The notes: generated by a model not told the origin, from the sequence alone. A stretch of DNA of 8,205 nt from an uncultured Desulfovibrio sp. (GCA_900553145.1 USCL01000181.1:1-8205), one strand, 5' to 3'. Positions 1 through 6,244 are shown, numbered from the stretch's first letter. A program made the numbers and translations.

Positions 1-3
1 CTT

Positions 4-75
4 TTCCCTTTATTGAATCCCTATTGCCATTCTGGGGAATCATGGGGGAGTTGCGCTGGGCATCAATAAAGGGAA
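4..75. repeat. 13-bp perfect inverted repeat in gene-free left edge
   Basis: Arms at 4-16 (TTCCCTTTATTGA) and 63-75 (TCAATAAAGGGAA) are exact reverse complements separated by 46 bases. The interval holds a smaller imperfect hairpin (CCAT...ATGG, 27-51). No T-tract follows the right arm, so it is not an obvious terminator. It could be a regulator-binding or cruciform structure, or the remnant of an element end. No gene is visible in 1-224. Confidence 0.5.
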
Positions 76-110
76 TCAGAAGGATTGGCCGTAACTGTAT
101 AATAAGGAGG

Positions 111-135
111 GCGGGACATCCCCCGTTTTTTTTGC
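111..135 (+). terminator. Weak terminator-like hairpin with T8 tract
   Basis: A short GC stem (CGGG pairing with CCCG, loop of about 6) is followed directly by eight T residues at about 126-135. The stem is only about 4 bp, so this is a weak candidate for ending a plus-strand transcript coming from outside the window. Confidence 0.3.
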
Positions 136-224
136 GGAACCGGGAGACGGATGTTTCCGAAACGGCATGGCGTGCCTCCTAATTTGCGGTTGACCCATAG
201 AAAAGTCTTTGAGGGGGGGGAGGT

Positions 225-280
225 TTGGAGGGGGAGAGAGGCCTTTCTCCAGAAAGGCCTCTCTCCCCCTCCAATTTTTT
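225..280 (+). terminator. Very long perfect hairpin terminator
   Basis: The arms 225-248 and 251-274 are exact reverse complements over 24 bases with only CC between them, and six T residues follow at 275-280. This has the form of a strong intrinsic terminator on the plus strand. On the minus strand the same hairpin starts 7 bases after the nitroreductase stop codon at 282, but there it is followed by ACCTCC rather than a T-tract, so termination of the nitroreductase transcript would rely on the stem alone. A G8 run lies just left at 213-220. Confidence 0.75.
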
Positions 281-281
281 C

Positions 282-800
282 CTAGAAAGATTCCTCGACA
301 ACAAGATCCGCCAGCGGCTTGCGGCTGGTGTGCCGCTCAGAGGGGTGCGCGTTTTCCGCTGCGTAGCCGATGGCGAGGATGTGTTCCGGCTCGATGCCTT
401 CGGGGATGCGGAACAGATCCCGGATGGCCGTGGGCTCGAAACGGGTCATCCAGCAGCTTCCCAAACCCTGATCCGTCGCCTCCAAAAGCATGTGCGTCGC
501 CACGATCGCGGTGTCGGTGTCGACCATGCCCTTGCCGTCGAAGGGGCGCACCCACGCTTCGGAAGGGACGCCGCAGACGATGATCGCCAGAGGGTAGCCT
601 TGCACGTTGGTGCATTTGGAAAGCTTTTCCAGCCCTTCGGGATGCTGCACGACGAGGAACCTGTGCGGCTGGTTGTTTTTCGCCGTAGGGGCCACGCGTC
701 CCGCCTCAAGGATGCGATCAAGCTTTTCCGCCTCGACGGGGTTGGGGAGATACGAGCGGACGGCATACCTTTTTAGGGCAAGCGAAAGGAAATCGTTCAT
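282..800 (-). CDS. Nitroreductase-family flavoprotein
   Basis: This is probably an FMN-dependent cytoplasmic oxidoreductase of the nitroreductase superfamily, which uses NAD(P)H to reduce nitro compounds, quinones or similar substrates; its own substrate cannot be read from sequence. The 172-residue product has the family signatures. They are an N-terminal R-Y-A-V-R-S-Y motif (11-17, FMN phosphate contacts), PTAKNNQP (38-45), a central helix ending in QGLGSCWM (111-118), and a C-terminal IGYAAE...SRKPLADLV stretch (144-167). The start at 800 is chosen over a longer frame from 863. GGAGG lies 6 bases upstream of 800, the family homology begins there, and the longer frame would run through the promoter. 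The gene diverges from an HxlR/DUF24 regulator, a pairing known from YodB/yodC and HypR/hypO in Bacillus subtilis, so control by that regulator is likely. Confidence 0.9.
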   Translation of the reverse strand: MNDFLSLALKRYAVRSYLPNPVEAEKLDRILEAGRVAPTAKNNQPHRFLVVQHPEGLEKLSKCTNVQGYPLAIIVCGVPSEAWVRPFDGKGMVDTDTAIVATHMLLEATDQGLGSCWMTRFEPTAIRDLFRIPEGIEPEHILAIGYAAENAHPSERHTSRKPLADLVVEESF

Positions 801-827
801 GGCAAACCTCCAAAGTTGTTTGTCTGT

Positions 828-879
828 ACTATAGAGGCACGATTCATTATTGCAAGTACGCACATTTTTATCATATAGT
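828..879. promoter_or_regulatory. Divergent promoters sharing one palindromic -35 box
   Basis: TTGCAA at 850-855 is self-complementary and can act as -35 on both strands. Leftward, it is 16 bases from TATAGT (828-833, read on minus), giving a promoter for the nitroreductase. Rightward, it is 18 bases from TATAGT (874-879), giving a promoter for the HxlR regulator. The two -10 boxes therefore form an inverted pair (ACTATA...TATAGT) around the shared -35. A dimeric HxlR-type protein bound here would be able to block both. The boxes are read directly; their use and the operator role are inferred. Confidence 0.6.
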
Positions 880-911
880 CCCTAAAAAGATACCAAGGGG
901 CGGCTTGCGGC

Positions 912-1313
912 ATGAAACAGCTTAAACCTCAATATGCGTGTTCGCTGGAACTGGCGATGGAACTGGTGGGCGGCAAGTGGAAGCTGGTCCTCCTCTGGCA
1001 CCTGCAGAGCGGGGCCAAGCGGTTCTGCGAACTCAAGCGGAAGCTGGGCGACATTACCCAGAAAATGCTGACGCTCCAGCTCCGTGAACTGGAAGGGGCG
1101 GGGCTCCTTACCCGGACGGTCTATCCGGTCGTTCCGCCCCATGTGGAGTACGCGTTGACGGAGCGGGGCAGGGCGCTCGCCCCGGTGCTGCGGGACCTGT
1201 GCGCGTGGTCGGGGAGCTATGCCGTGGAAAAAGGCATCACGCTTGGCCCGTTGCCCCCTTCCGGGAGCGGCCCGGGCTCCCCGTGCATGACGGAATCTTT
1301 GCCGGAAGCTTGA
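912..1313 (+). CDS. HxlR/DUF24-family winged-helix regulator
   Basis: This is a DNA-binding transcriptional regulator of 133 residues. The family core is clear: a Cys at 10, VGGKWKLVLLWHL (19-31), the recognition-helix region ITQKMLTLQLRELEGAGLLTR (48-68), VYPVVPPHVEYALTERGRAL (70-89, the wing) and a C-terminal helix. DUF24 proteins such as YodB and HypR sense electrophiles or oxidants through a conserved N-terminal Cys; Cys10 is in the corresponding place. Extra Cys residues occur at 39, 97 and 125. The tail after about residue 108 is Gly/Pro/Ser-rich and not part of the fold. AAGGGG (895-900) is a somewhat distant ribosome site. The likely target is its own divergent promoter and the nitroreductase gene. 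Confidence 0.92.
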   Translation: MKQLKPQYACSLELAMELVGGKWKLVLLWHLQSGAKRFCELKRKLGDITQKMLTLQLRELEGAGLLTRTVYPVVPPHVEYALTERGRALAPVLRDLCAWSGSYAVEKGITLGPLPPSGSGPGSPCMTESLPEA

Positions 1314-1383
1314 CTTTTGGGGGAAAGATGGGTAACGCTCTGGGGCTTGCAAATTGTGAAGTTCCTGCACTACGGAGAAGTTC

Positions 1384-2925
1384 ATGTTCGAAAGTTTGTC
1401 TGACAGGTTGTCCAGCGCGTTCCGCTCCCTGAGCGGCCGGGCGCAGCTCACCGAGGAAAATATCCGCGATGGCCTGCGCGAGGTGCGTCTCGCCCTGTTG
1501 GAAGCCGACGTCAACTTCAAGGTCGTCAAAGAGTTCGTGGAACGCGTGCGCGAGCGCGTGCTCGGTCAGGAAGTCGAAAAGAGCCTGACCCCGACGCAGC
1601 AGCTCGTCAAAGCCGTGCATGACGAACTCGTTACGCTGCTCGGCGGCGAAACCACCGAACTGAACCTGCGCGGCGCGCAGCCCGGCGTCATCATGATGGC
1701 GGGCCTTCAGGGCTCCGGTAAGACCACGTCGGCGGGCAAGCTCGCCAACCTCCTGCGTAAGCAGAAGATGCGGCCTTACCTCGTCCCCGTGGACGTCTAC
1801 CGCCCCGCCGCCATCGATCAGCTCCGTACGCTCGCCCGGCAGCTCGACATCCCCTGCTTCGCCTCTTCGGCGGACATGAAGCCCGTGGATATCGTCCGGG
1901 CCGCGCTTGAAGACGCCAAAGAGCAGCAGTGCACCGTGGTCATCCTCGACACGGCGGGCCGCCTGCACATCGACGCTCCGCTCATGCAGGAGCTGGTGGA
2001 CATCAAGGCCGCCGTGCAGCCGCAGGAAATTTTGTTCGTGGCCGACGCCATGACCGGTCAGGACGCGGTGACGGTGGCCGAAGCCTTCAACAAGGATCTG
2101 GCCTTGACCGGCGTGGTCCTGACCAAGATGGACGGCGATGCCCGCGGCGGCGCGGCCCTGTCCATCAAGTCGGTGACGGGCGCTTCGGTCAAATACGTCG
2201 GCGTCGGCGAAAAGCTTTCGGATCTCGAGGTGTTCCACCCCGAGCGCGTGGCGGGCCGCATCCTCGGCATGGGCGACATGCTCACCCTCATCGAAAAGGC
2301 GCAAAGCTCTTTCGAGGCGGAAGAAGCCGAGGTCATGGCCAAGAAGCTGCAGAAGGCCACGTTCGATTTTGAAGATTTCCGCACCCAGATGCGCCGCATG
2401 AAAAAGATCGGGTCGCTGGAAAGCATTCTCAAGCTTATCCCCGGCATTGGCGGCTTGACCTCCAAGCTCGGCGATCTGAAGGTCCCGGAACAGGAAATGG
2501 CGCGCACCGAGGCCATCATCAATTCCATGACCATGAAGGAGCGCCGGAATCCGGATCTCATCAACGGCAGCCGTCGGCAGCGCATCGCTTCCGGGTCCGG
2601 CACGACCGTGGCGCAGGTCAATCAGGTTCTGCGCCAGTTCACCCAGATGCGTCAGATGATGCAGCAGGTGATGAACCCCAAATCGAAGGGCGGCAGGCCA
2701 AAGATGCCTCCGTTGCCCAAAGGGATGGGGGGAATGGGCGGGATGCCGCCCGGTATGGGAGGGCTCCCCGGCATGGGCGGCCTTTCCGGGATGGGTGGTC
2801 TGCCCGGTATGGGCGGATTACCCGGTATGGGCGGGATGCCCGGCTTGCCCGGAGCTCCGGGCAGCGGCAAGTCCGCCACGAAAAAGAAAAAGACGGAACG
2901 GCAGAAGCGCAAGAAAAAGCGCTGA
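1384..2925 (+). CDS. ffh: Signal recognition particle GTPase Ffh
   Basis: Ffh binds 4.5S RNA and the signal sequences of nascent membrane proteins, and delivers ribosomes to FtsY at the inner membrane. Domains in order: N helical bundle (about 1-90); G domain with P-loop GLQGSGKTT (107-115), DVYRPAA (137-143), DTAGR (189-193) and TKMD (247-250); and a Met-rich M domain (about 300-432) with the RNA-binding RRQRIASGSGTT segment (397-408). Residues 448-490 are a tail of GMGG-L/M-P/S repeats, followed by a Lys/Arg-rich end. At 513 residues it is longer than the 450 or so of E. coli because of this tail. GGAG lies 6 bases before the start. It heads the rpsP-khpA-rimM block, an arrangement seen in many proteobacteria. 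Identification is very secure. Confidence 0.98.
   Translation: MFESLSDRLSSAFRSLSGRAQLTEENIRDGLREVRLALLEADVNFKVVKEFVERVRERVLGQEVEKSLTPTQQLVKAVHDELVTLLGGETTELNLRGAQPGVIMMAGLQGSGKTTSAGKLANLLRKQKMRPYLVPVDVYRPAAIDQLRTLARQLDIPCFASSADMKPVDIVRAALEDAKEQQCTVVILDTAGRLHIDAPLMQELVDIKAAVQPQEILFVADAMTGQDAVTVAEAFNKDLALTGVVLTKMDGDARGGAALSIKSVTGASVKYVGVGEKLSDLEVFHPERVAGRILGMGDMLTLIEKAQSSFEAEEAEVMAKKLQKATFDFEDFRTQMRRMKKIGSLESILKLIPGIGGLTSKLGDLKVPEQEMARTEAIINSMTMKERRNPDLINGSRRQRIASGSGTTVAQVNQVLRQFTQMRQMMQQVMNPKSKGGRPKMPPLPKGMGGMGGMPPGMGGLPGMGGLSGMGGLPGMGGLPGMGGMPGLPGAPGSGKSATKKKKTERQKRKKKR
2727..2850 (+). repeat. In-frame GMGG-type tandem repeats in ffh
   Basis: A roughly 18-base unit (GGTATGGGCGG-like, encoding GMGGLP or close variants) repeats about six times near the 3' end of ffh. 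It gives a flexible Gly/Met/Pro extension after the M domain. Near-identical units, such as the two GGTATGGGCGG copies at about 2805 and 2824, could allow copy-number change by slippage without frameshift. Confidence 0.75.
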
Positions 2926-2970
2926 TCCTCTTCCGTTTGCGGGCCGCGTCGGCACCCGGTCGGTTATTCC

Positions 2971-2986
2971 CCGGCCGAAAGGCTGG
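2971..2986 (+). other. GNRA-tetraloop hairpin upstream of rpsP
   Basis: CCGGCC-GAAA-GGCTGG forms a 6-bp stem (one G-U pair) closed by a GAAA tetraloop, in the 151-base gap between ffh and rpsP. No T-tract follows, so it is not a typical terminator. It could be a leader structure of the rpsP transcript. I see nothing else firm in the gap apart from the rpsP ribosome site. Confidence 0.35.
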
Positions 2987-3076
2987 TGGCGAGTTTCCGG
3001 CCCTGTCGTGCAGGTCGCAAGGCATTCCCCTTGTCCTTGAGCAACAACTTTATACGATTCCAATAGGAGTGTTCCA

Positions 3077-3328
3077 ATGTCCGTTAAACTGAGACTCACC
3101 CGCATGGGCAACAAGAAGCGTTCCTTCTTCCGCATCGTGGCCACCAACACCGCCAGCCGCCGCGACGGCCGTCCGCTGGAGTTCCTCGGCTACTACAACC
3201 CGCAGGTCAGCCCCGCCGACATCAAGATCGACACCGACAAGGTGCAGAAGTGGATGGACCTCGGCGCCGAAATGAGCGACACCGTGCGTTCGCTCATGAA
3301 GCAGTACTCCAAGAAGGCCGACGCCTAG
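3077..3328 (+). CDS. rpsP: Small-subunit ribosomal protein S16
   Basis: S16 is an essential component of the 30S subunit that binds 16S rRNA in the 5' domain and helps assembly. The 83-residue product has the full family pattern: VKLRLTRMGNKKRSFFRIV at the N-terminus (3-21), ASRRDGRPLEFLGYYNP (26-42), and the C-terminal DKVQKWMDLGAEMSDTVRSLMKQ segment (54-76). AGGAG (3065-3069) sits 7 bases before the start. It lies between ffh and khpA, matching the usual ffh/rpsP/KH/rimM order. A TATACG (3051-3056) upstream could be a -10, but no convincing -35 is at the right distance. Confidence 0.97.
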   Translation: MSVKLRLTRMGNKKRSFFRIVATNTASRRDGRPLEFLGYYNPQVSPADIKIDTDKVQKWMDLGAEMSDTVRSLMKQYSKKADA

Positions 3329-3353
3329 TCGCCTTTGGGTAGTCCGGCTTTTC

Positions 3354-3400
3354 AGCGACCCGGTCGGCCTCTGCGGGTCGGCTCGGGTCGCTTGTTTTTT
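3354..3400 (+). terminator. Intrinsic terminator between rpsP and khpA
   Basis: AGCGACCCG (3354-3362) and CGGGTCGCT (3384-3392) are exact complements around a 21-base GC-rich loop, followed by TGTTTTTT (3393-3400). This should end or attenuate the transcript after rpsP, so khpA-rimM would need read-through or their own promoter. Confidence 0.8.
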
Positions 3401-3577
3401 ATATGCTGATGTTCAAGGGAGCCGGGAGAGCAAGGCCTTTCCCTCTCTTTGTCCGTATACGCACGGGTGGAGAGGCTCCGCGTCAGACATTCCGACGATA
3501 TGTTCAGAAGGGGCTTTTTCCTCGAGAACGTATGTCGCCGGGAACTGTTTTCCCTCACCGAACAGGTCAGGTACGCT

Positions 3578-3808
3578 ATGAAAGATTTTGTGGAATTTGT
3601 CGCCAAAGGGCTTGTGGACAAGCCTGAGGACGTGCAGGTCGTCGAGGTGGAAGGGGAACAGGGAGCCGTCCTTGAACTGCGCGTCGCCAAAGAAGATCTT
3701 GGCAAAGTGATCGGCAAGCAGGGCCGGACCGCCCGCGCGCTCCGCACGCTGCTCGGAGCCGCTTCGTCCAAGGCCCACCGCCGCGTCATGCTGGAAATCG
3801 TGGAGTAA
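3578..3808 (+). CDS. khpA: Small KH-domain RNA-binding protein KhpA
   Basis: This is a single type II KH domain protein of 76 residues, the usual size for KhpA. In Firmicutes KhpA pairs with KhpB/Jag and binds RNA broadly; the role in this lineage is less known. The RNA-binding GXXG loop is GKQG (46-49) within VIGKQGRTARALRTLL, and the domain ends with HRRVMLEIVE. The frame is open further upstream (from 3449), but those 43 extra residues do not resemble the family, so I start at 3578. Its ribosome site is weak (AGG about 7 bases upstream). The 177 bases between the rpsP terminator and this start hold no recognised gene and may carry a promoter or leader. It is followed 3 bases later by rimM. 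Confidence 0.93.
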   Translation: MKDFVEFVAKGLVDKPEDVQVVEVEGEQGAVLELRVAKEDLGKVIGKQGRTARALRTLLGAASSKAHRRVMLEIVE

Positions 3809-3811
3809 CCC

Positions 3812-4354
3812 GTGGCGGAACAGCGCAACATCCCGGCCGACTTGGTCGAAATAGGCACGCTGGCCCGTCCCCACGGCATCCGTGGCGAGGTTCGCGTCAA
3901 CTATTACGCGGATTCCTTGGAACTTCTGCGTGGGGACGTGGTGTACCTTCAAGCCGGGAACAAAACTCCGCGCAAGATGGAGATCGACACCGTCCGCATG
4001 CATCAGGGGGTGCCGCTGATCCGGTTCGTCGAAGCCCCCGATCGCACGGCCGCCGAATTCCTGCGCGGTCAGACGCTGCTCGTGCCTGAATCCGCACTGC
4101 CCGAGCTTGATGAGGACGAGGTCTACCTGCACGACATGATCGGGCTTTCCGTGGTGCTCGATGCAACGGGCCAGAAGCTCGGCGTGCTGGATCACGTCCT
4201 TTTCCACGGCGAGCAGGAACTCTGGTCCATCCTGACGCCGGAGGGCAAGGAAATCCTGCTCCCCGCCGTGCCCGAATTTGTCGCGGACATCGACCTTGAT
4301 ACCGAAATCATCCGCATCACCCCGCCCGAAGGGCTGCTTGATCTCTATCTGTAA
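3812..4354 (+). CDS. rimM: Ribosome maturation factor RimM
   Basis: RimM binds the 30S head and S19 to assist 16S rRNA processing and late assembly. The 180-residue product has the N-terminal beta-barrel with IGTLARPHGIRGEVRV (14-29) and the C-terminal PRC-barrel with DEVYLHDMIGLSVV (102-115), EILLPAVPEFV (147-157) and the closing IRITPPEGLLDL (167-178). The start is GTG, only 3 bases after the khpA stop; TGGAG at 3801-3805 inside the end of khpA serves as its ribosome site, so translation is probably coupled. In many bacteria trmD follows directly; here none does. Confidence 0.96.
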   Translation: MAEQRNIPADLVEIGTLARPHGIRGEVRVNYYADSLELLRGDVVYLQAGNKTPRKMEIDTVRMHQGVPLIRFVEAPDRTAAEFLRGQTLLVPESALPELDEDEVYLHDMIGLSVVLDATGQKLGVLDHVLFHGEQELWSILTPEGKEILLPAVPEFVADIDLDTEIIRITPPEGLLDLYL

Positions 4355-4368
4355 CGCCCGAAGGGCTG
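4323..4368 (+). repeat. 14-bp direct repeat across the rimM stop
   Basis: CGCCCGAAGGGCTG occurs at 4323-4336 (last rimM codons) and again at 4355-4368 just after the stop. Each copy contains a small GCCC-GAA-GGGC hairpin. It may be a local duplication; a terminator role is unlikely without a real T-tract. Confidence 0.6.
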
Positions 4369-4476
4369 TTTCCCGTGCGGTTCTCACCTCGTCACTGAGC
4401 GTTGCCCCCATCTCCTTTAAAGGCCTTTTGGGGCTGCGGGCACACCGTTTCAGAACGTCGATAATAAAATGATGCA

Positions 4477-4504
4477 AAAAGGCCGTCCGGAAGGGCGGCC
4501 TTTT
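4477..4504. terminator. Strong bidirectional intrinsic terminator
   Basis: AAAA-GGCCGTCC, loop GGAA, GGGCGGCC-TTTT pairs over 12 bases with one G-U, and has A and T tracts on the outer sides, so it works in both directions. It closes the rimM transcript rightward and the hydrolase-type frame (stop at 4597) leftward. The rest of the gap 4355-4596 shows no gene. Confidence 0.88.
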
Positions 4505-4596
4505 CTGGTTCCAGGGAAAGAGACGGCTCCGGTTTGATGCGGACACCGGACGTTTTTGCCAAAAGGGCTTTCTTGTTCAGCTGGCGGAATGGGGCA

Positions 4597-4910
4597 TCAT
4601 GTCCGTTCGGCGCACTCCATAAGGATTTCGGCTACGTCGTCGGGACGGTGGAGATGGACGTTGTGGCCGGAGGCGATTTCGATGACGCGCCAAAGGGGAA
4701 GCCTGCGGGCTCGTTCCACGGACAGGGCGATGGGATGGAGCTTGACGGGCGTGCAGGAAACGTAGGTTACGGGGACGCCGTTGCCCTGAGGGACGCGGAC
4801 GTCGATGGGATCGAAATAGGGCTTGATGGGTTGCGGGGTCATGTGGGCCCTGAACCATTCGCGCATGGCATCGGTGGCGAAGTGCCCGGGGGCGGGGGCG
4901 GGAATGCTGA
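4597..4910 (-). pseudogene. C-terminal fragment of an alpha/beta hydrolase
   Basis: Residues about 187-290 of the open frame ending at 4597 resemble the end of alpha/beta-fold hydrolases of the EstC/salicylate-esterase-like group. They include MTPQPIKPYFDPI (210-222), VPVTYVSCT (232-240), and a catalytic-His region IASGHNVHLHRPDDVAEIL (265-283), where His269 would be the triad His. The nucleophile elbow (GxSxG) and the N-terminal half are absent. Codon use is GC-rich like the rpsP-rimM block, so the fragment belongs to the left genome. The upstream part is replaced by a DnaB N-terminal domain, so this piece is not a functional hydrolase as it stands. Confidence 0.75.
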
Positions 4911-5469
4911 TCCCGCCGTCATGGCGCGCTCTGTGGATACGCTGTTCGGCTTCTTCCATTGTGTCGGTCATCAGTGCGTCCATGTCGCGCATGTGGTCGT
5001 TGTGCCCGAATTCACCTTCCAGGCGGTCGAGCAGGTTGTGCGCATCTATCAGCGTGTCGGCTATGTCCATTGTTTCGTCCAGGGAGCAGGCGAGGAGTTT
5101 GTTGAGTCCCAGTATCATTTCCCGCCGCAGGTATTTCTCGTGTACGATCTGCATGTGATATTCGATGTGTGCCGAGGTGGCTACTTTGCTGCTCAGTTGC
5201 GTGATACCGAATGCTCCGCCGGCTTCTTCGAGCTTGCCCCGGTGGGCAAGCTCTTCTTTTACGGTGAGGATGTCGATCTTCATTCCCGCCTGGTACATGG
5301 CCAGCAGGGCGGCGTAGATCACTTGGTGACGCATGCTGTAGAACATTTCCGGACGCAGCGTGTCGGCTACGAGCGGCATGGCTTCCTGTTCTATCAGGCA
5401 GGCGCCCAGTATGGCTTCTTCTATCTCCGGAGCCTGCGGAGAAACTCTGTTGTCAGTATTCATATTCAT
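4597..5469 (-). CDS. Truncated DnaB-type helicase fused to hydrolase tail
   Basis: The 290-residue frame begins with a DnaB N-terminal domain (about 13-120): EIEEAILGACLIEQEAMPLVADTLRPEMFY, then KIDILTVKEEL, GGAFGITQLSSKV and IVHEKYLRREMI. A helical linker runs to about residue 180 (MEEAEQRI). A replicative helicase of this family would continue with a RecA-like ATPase carrying Walker A and B, about 450 residues in all; here no Walker motif exists and the sequence becomes a hydrolase C-terminus. The start at 5469 overlaps the upstream loader-like gene by 17 bases, implying coupled translation. A second ATG lies two codons in. The DnaB part is Bacteroidales-like and probably belongs to an accessory or phage-type replication module. 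The fused product as written is most likely an artefact. Confidence 0.8.
   Translation of the reverse strand: MNMNTDNRVSPQAPEIEEAILGACLIEQEAMPLVADTLRPEMFYSMRHQVIYAALLAMYQAGMKIDILTVKEELAHRGKLEEAGGAFGITQLSSKVATSAHIEYHMQIVHEKYLRREMILGLNKLLACSLDETMDIADTLIDAHNLLDRLEGEFGHNDHMRDMDALMTDTMEEAEQRIHRARHDGGISIPAPAPGHFATDAMREWFRAHMTPQPIKPYFDPIDVRVPQGNGVPVTYVSCTPVKLHPIALSVERARRLPLWRVIEIASGHNVHLHRPDDVAEILMECAERT
4900..4930. other. Junction between two genomes (probable chimera)
   Basis: Within one minus-strand frame, protein homology switches from DnaB N-terminal domain (up to about residue 183) to alpha/beta-hydrolase (from about residue 187, ISIPAPAPGHF), and GC-richness falls on the right side. No inverted repeats, target duplication, att site or IS end is visible here. 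Both joined genes are cut at the same point. The exact base cannot be fixed by eye. Confidence 0.7.
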
Positions 5470-6088
5470 TCAGAAAGGCTTTATTGGATAAATAACTGCA
5501 GGCATGTAACGTGAATTTCACGTTTGTCTGATGATAATAATACTCTTCGATATTGTCGATGGCGAGCTGCTGTTCTTTTTCGCTCAGCTTTTTCCAGATA
5601 CGCTGCGCCTTGGCGATGTTCTCTTTGGGGAGCTGCATGATGTTGTGGTAGTCGTCCCAGAAGAGGCGGAACTTTTCGTCGCTGGCTTTTTTTTTCTGTT
5701 GTTTGCCGGGGTTGAATGCGAGGGCATTCGTCCAGCTCTCGTAGTTGACGACGCGGATGTGCAGGAAGGTGGCGGCGTCGTGAGGAATGATTTCGATGAT
5801 TCCTTTAGCATTCAATTGCTGTATGAAACGGTAGGTCTTGCCTGTCGACCAGTGGAAAATGACGCTCCAGCTACGATAACTGTGCAGGCTTTCGCCTCTT
5901 TTGCACATAATAGTGTTGTGCCAGTAGTCGGTGTGTTTTGTTTCCGTATAGTTGACTTTTATAAGAAGTTTCAAGAAAGCTTCTATTTCTCCTTCACGGT
6001 TCTCGCAACTTGCAAACTGTTCTATCAGTAGAGCTTTGGGAATAACAATGTATCCATGCCCGGTGATATGAGGATTCATTTCTTGCAT
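5453..6088 (-). CDS. Winged-helix replication/helicase-loader-like protein
   Basis: This 211-residue protein is not assignable to a named gene, but its layout matches phage-type replication initiators or DnaB loaders of Bacteroidales. Residues about 62-115 look like a winged helix (KRGESLHSYRSW...FHWSTGKTYRFIQQLNAKGIIEI, in which WS-GK-RFI-L--GI is the typical recognition helix). A polar, Lys-rich linker follows (128-138). The C-terminal FRLFWDDY...AKAQRIWKKLSEKEQQLAI...YLSNKAFL resembles the F-x-x-FW-x-x-YP...W-KL domain of helicase-loading proteins, with H in place of the usual P after Y147. The gene overlaps the DnaB gene by 17 bases, which supports a joint role in replication. A good sigma-AB promoter lies 26 bases upstream. 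The loader function is inferred from architecture and context. Confidence 0.7.
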   Translation of the reverse strand: MQEMNPHITGHGYIVIPKALLIEQFASCENREGEIEAFLKLLIKVNYTETKHTDYWHNTIMCKRGESLHSYRSWSVIFHWSTGKTYRFIQQLNAKGIIEIIPHDAATFLHIRVVNYESWTNALAFNPGKQQKKKASDEKFRLFWDDYHNIMQLPKENIAKAQRIWKKLSEKEQQLAIDNIEEYYYHQTNVKFTLHACSYLSNKAFLNEYEY

Positions 6089-6113
6089 ATATATTCAGTT
6101 TTAAAATTTTGCT

Positions 6114-6146
6114 CAAAATTAGTTCGCTTGCTGGAAGAATCCCAAA
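6114..6146 (-). promoter_or_regulatory. Bacteroides sigma-AB promoter for loader-dnaB operon
   Basis: Read on the minus strand: TTTG (6143-6146), 21-base spacer, TAATTTTG (6114-6121). This is an exact match to the Bacteroides consensus TTTG-N19-21-TAnnTTTG. Transcription would begin roughly 6-8 bases on, leaving a leader of about 20 bases before the start at 6088. Confidence 0.75.
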
Positions 6147-6244
6147 CGGATGGACCTGTGCGGACGTGTCGGGACGTAAATAACCTTTTGATATTGCATT
6201 ATAGATGTTTTGTTACGGGCAATGCGGGAAGAGGAACGAATAAA

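Noticed and set aside
1237..2304. 355-codon minus-strand frame
   Set aside because: It is a shadow of ffh in GC-rich DNA; it is rich in His/Asp/Gly/Arg and has no family signature.
3031..3056. Sigma-70 promoter TTGTCC / TATACG upstream of rpsP
   Set aside because: The spacer is only 14 bases, too short for a convincing promoter.
3413..4546. 377-codon minus-strand frame
   Set aside because: It lies antisense to khpA and rimM, both firmly identified, and also crosses the terminator regions.
4534..5514. Long plus-strand open frame of 326 codons
   Set aside because: It is antisense to the DnaB/hydrolase frame, continues across the junction, and its protein shows no recognisable family, whereas the minus-strand frame has clear homology.
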